Source: an uncultured Eggerthellaceae bacterium (GTDB taxonomy: Bacteria > Actinomycetota > Coriobacteriia > Coriobacteriales > Eggerthellaceae). From it: a DNA stretch of 64,000 nt. Location of the stretch: positions 434,001 to 498,000 of the forward strand of contig CAUDUM010000002.1 of assembly GCA_958452575.1 (NCBI GenBank), read 5' to 3'. Position 1 is the stretch's first letter. Every line of letters starts with the position of its first letter. Position numbers and translations under genes: made by a program. Below the pieces are notes generated by a model. It was not told the DNA's origin. It made no database searches and worked only from the letters and a program-made list of their open reading frames with translations. This document shows positions 62,174 through 64,000 of the stretch, in pieces.

Positions 62174-62701
62174 TCATCTGAAGCAGTGTTCCAGCAGCAC
62201 GGCGCCTTCCAGCGATTCCACACGCGCCGCCAGCAGCTTCCCCGCATCGATCTCCACGAACGCCACGCTTGCCGGCATGCCGCCCCGCGGGCGCATGGGC
62301 GAGCCGGGACACAGCACCAAGAACGCGGGGCGCGCCTCCTTGCCTACCGTGATATGCGCGATGTGCGTGTGACCGTGAACGCAGACTTCTGGGAGCGGAT
62401 CGCCCGGTGCCACGCCTTTGCATCCGTGCGGGCCGATGCGCACATCGTTGGGATAATGCCCCACAAGAAAACGCACGCCATCGATTGCGGGAGTCGCGAA
62501 ACGCCCGACCGCCTCTCCATACTCCGGATAATCGTTGTTGCCCAGCACCGCCGTCACCGGAGCGAGCGTCTCAAGCTCGCGCAGGATACCCGGATCGCAG
62601 ATGTCGCCCGCATGGATGATATGATCGCTCACCGCAAGGGCCTCATACGCCAGCAGCGGAAGCCGTCCGTGCGTATCCGAAACGATCCCCACCGTCGTCA
62701 T
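62174..62701 (-). CDS. YfcE/MJ0936-type metallophosphoesterase
   Basis: This 175-residue phosphoesterase has all metal motifs: S-D-T-H-G (9-12 region), H-A-G-D-I-C-D, G-N-N-D, G-H-Y and H-G-H-T-H. ATG 62701 follows GGGAGGACCGG. It hydrolyses phosphodiesters of unknown identity in the cytoplasm. Confidence 0.93.
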   Translation of the reverse strand: MTTVGIVSDTHGRLPLLAYEALAVSDHIIHAGDICDPGILRELETLAPVTAVLGNNDYPEYGEAVGRFATPAIDGVRFLVGHYPNDVRIGPHGCKGVAPGDPLPEVCVHGHTHIAHITVGKEARPAFLVLCPGSPMRPRGGMPASVAFVEIDAGKLLAARVESLEGAVLLEHCFR

Positions 62702-62893
62702 CCGGTCCTCCCTTCGAACCTCGCGGTCGCGCCGCTGCTGATCTACCCGCTTTGCGCGGACCTCGGCGCACCGCCCTCATTGTGGTGCAAACCTCTCCCT
62801 TTCGCAATCGCTTCCCTGCGCCGCCGAAGCCAGTTATCCGATACAACACATTCCGACCAGGCAATATGGCAGAAAAGTAACAGGACGGTGCAA

Positions 62894-62920
62894 TTAGCAC
62901 TCTCGCCTTGACAGTGCTAA
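62894..62920. promoter_or_regulatory. CIRCE operator (HrcA site)
   Basis: TTAGCACTC-N9-CAGTGCTAA (62894-62920) matches the CIRCE consensus with one mismatch in the right arm. HrcA repression of the downstream small heat-shock gene is expected. Confidence 0.9.
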
Positions 62921-62936
62921 TTCCGCGCAGTAAAAC
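62908..62936 (+). promoter_or_regulatory. Hsp20 promoter, -35 inside CIRCE
   Basis: TTGACA (62908-62913) lies inside the CIRCE element, 17 bp from TAAAAC (62931-62936). HrcA binding would occlude this -35. Confidence 0.6.
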
Positions 62937-63058
62937 ATACTCGAACAAAGAAAGGGGCCACAAGGAACCCGCCGGATAGCCGCCGATCGCCATCGCGCGA
63001 AAGGAGCGGCCGTCCGGATCGAGCCGAACAGCCCCGCACGTCAGAGGAGATGATCAGT

Positions 63059-63508
63059 ATGTCTATGTTGATGCCCACGAGAAGGAACCGCGGTCTGCTG
63101 AGCGATTTCATGTTCGATCCGTTCGACGCCTTCTTCAACACCCCGATGCCGTCCGCCTCGACCCCGACGCTGATGCGCACCGACATCAAGGAGACCGAGA
63201 GCGGCTTTGAGATGACGATCGACCTGCCCGGTTTCAAGAAGGAAGACGTCCAGGCCGAGCTGAAGGACGGCTACCTGCACATCGAGGCCCAGACCAAGTC
63301 TGAGACCGAGGACAAGGACGCCAACGGCACCTATGTCCGCAAGGAGCGTTTCAGTGGCAAGTGCAGCCGCACGTTCTACGTCGGCGAGGACGTCGAGGAG
63401 AAGGACATCCGCGCCAAGTTCGAGGATGGCACCCTGAAGATCGACATCCCCAAGAAGCAGGAGCAGCCCAAGCTCGAAGAGAAGAAGACCATCGCCATCG
63501 AAGGCTAG
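63059..63508 (+). CDS. Hsp20 small heat-shock protein
   Basis: This 149-residue alpha-crystallin-domain chaperone has its core at residues about 38-140 with T-I-D-L-P-G-F-K-K-E-D-V and L-K-I-D-I-P-K-K (C-terminal conserved I-x-I/V). ATG 63059 follows AGAGGAG; the overlapping ATG at 63050 is too close to that site. It holds unfolding proteins during stress. CIRCE control is upstream and a terminator follows. Confidence 0.95.
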   Translation: MSMLMPTRRNRGLLSDFMFDPFDAFFNTPMPSASTPTLMRTDIKETESGFEMTIDLPGFKKEDVQAELKDGYLHIEAQTKSETEDKDANGTYVRKERFSGKCSRTFYVGEDVEEKDIRAKFEDGTLKIDIPKKQEQPKLEEKKTIAIEG

Positions 63509-63516
63509 TCAATTCC

Positions 63517-63554
63517 GGCCGAAGGTGACCCCTCCCCCTTCGGCCATCCTTTTT
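63517..63554 (+). terminator. rho-independent terminator after Hsp20
   Basis: GGCCGAAGG pairs with CCTTCGGCC and is followed by ATCCTTTTT. Confidence 0.88.
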
Positions 63555-63845
63555 CTGCAAGATTTCACTCACCATGCACACACGGTCGCGCGGCGCCTCC
63601 TCTCCTCCACGCGACAACAAACGGCGTTGTAAAACTCGGCAACGCGTCGGAAAAGCGGCCCATGGGCCGCTTTTCTGCGTTCGGGACGCGTGGATTCTCG
63701 CCACCTCATGCCACCAGCGGCACCGCCACGTCCTCGCACCGTTGTGCCGCACGCATCGCCTCGCCGCGCGCCGAACCGAGCATCGAAGCGTCCTTCGCAG
63801 CCGATTTCCTGCTAGCATGGAACAAGCCGATCGAAAGGAGTCGCC
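63555..63845. other. intergenic region before the sirtuin gene
   Basis: A perfect palindrome at 63650-63675 (GAAAAGCGGCC to GGCCGCTTTTC) is a possible second terminator. I see no other gene. Confidence 0.5.
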
Positions 63846-64000
63846 ATGGACGAAAGCATGCGAACCGCACGCGATATCGAGATCCTGCGCGATTGGATCC
63901 GCTCCACCCGCCCGGGCGGCATGGTGTTCTTCGGCGGCGCCGGCGTCTCCACCGAAAGCGGTATCCCCGACTTCCGCAGCGCCGACGGCATCTATTCCCA
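63846..64000 (+). CDS. Sir2-family NAD-dependent deacylase, 5' part only
   Basis: Only the first 51 residues are inside the window. ATG 63846 follows GAAAGGAG. G-A-G-V-S-T-E-S-G-I-P-D-F-R-S-A-D-G-I is the signature NAD-binding motif of sirtuins. These enzymes remove acyl groups from lysine using NAD. The rest of the gene lies beyond the window end. Confidence 0.93.
   Translation, partial: MDESMRTARDIEILRDWIRSTRPGGMVFFGGAGVSTESGIPDFRSADGIYS

Larger units (their letters stand above)
62702..63058. other. divergent leader of Hsp20
   Basis: This 357-base region separates the phosphoesterase and Hsp20 genes and holds the CIRCE operator and promoter. No other gene is visible. Confidence 0.5.

Noticed and set aside
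63351..63818. 155-residue minus-strand open frame over the Hsp20 3' end
   Set aside because: It overlaps Hsp20 and its terminator and has no family or start signal.

Overview
The window is high-GC, densely coded DNA of the kind found in Coriobacteriia (gut Actinomycetota such as Eggerthellaceae or Coriobacteriaceae). This is an inference from base composition, many small flavin/Fe-S redox proteins (flavodoxins, an EFR1-type flavodoxin/ferredoxin, a Tat-exported DUF362 protein, rubrerythrin), a glycine-riboswitch-controlled AGCS symporter, HrcA/CIRCE control of Hsp20 and frequent GTG/TTG starts. No rRNA, tRNA, CRISPR array or intact insertion sequence was seen.

Layout. 1-7.2 kb: a membrane-anchored coiled-coil protein, then a minus-strand redox cluster (cupin, aldo/keto reductase, FMN reductase, a flavodoxin broken by an in-frame stop, DUF362) facing a divergent TetR regulator, then an alpha/beta hydrolase. 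7.2-9.4 kb: an accessory islet, in which one nuclease-like gene is bracketed by two copies of a structured repeat module, each followed by a tandem array. 9.4-22.1 kb: mostly housekeeping and transport genes (MFS, a FeoA-FeoB fusion, glycine riboswitch plus AGCS symporter, NUDIX, two flavodoxin-type genes, truA, leuS).

22.4-48.0 kb is the outstanding region: about 25 kb with sixteen genes that look like one composite, NTP-driven system, plus an unrelated NhaD-type antiporter lodged inside it. Minus strand, reading away from 35.2 kb: a GrpE-like factor, a lid-less Hsp70, an Hsp70 fused to a von Willebrand A domain, (antiporter), a large adaptor with a J-like helix, a zinc-ribbon GTPase, a GAP1-like protein and a transglutaminase-fold protein. 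Plus strand from 35.5 kb: a NACHT NTPase, a YbjN-like protein, a 1081-residue protein of unknown family, a tiny membrane protein, a second zinc-ribbon GTPase with membrane helices, a coiled-coil protein, two small acidic proteins and a CbbX-like AAA+ ATPase. The halves diverge from a 338-bp region with a nested palindrome. Zn-ribbon GTPases, GAP1-like proteins, transglutaminase folds, Hsp70, VWA and NACHT modules are recurrent parts of predicted bacterial conflict/immunity systems; the assembly here may be a new variant.

48-64 kb: a Wzx/MATE-type flippase, guaB of a type resembling the Tritrichomonas enzyme, a polar amino-acid ABC transporter, M18 aminopeptidase, an RlmA-like methyltransferase, a very large MacB/FtsX-type ABC transporter, rubrerythrin behind a Fur-like box, a YfcE-type phosphoesterase, CIRCE-controlled Hsp20 and the start of a sirtuin gene cut by the window edge.

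Two dispersed palindrome families run through the intergenic DNA. One has many short copies with a GGGAC(N)GTCC-like core. The other has two copies of about 120 bp (32.1 and 52.9 kb), with perfect but unrelated arms around two shared conserved motifs.
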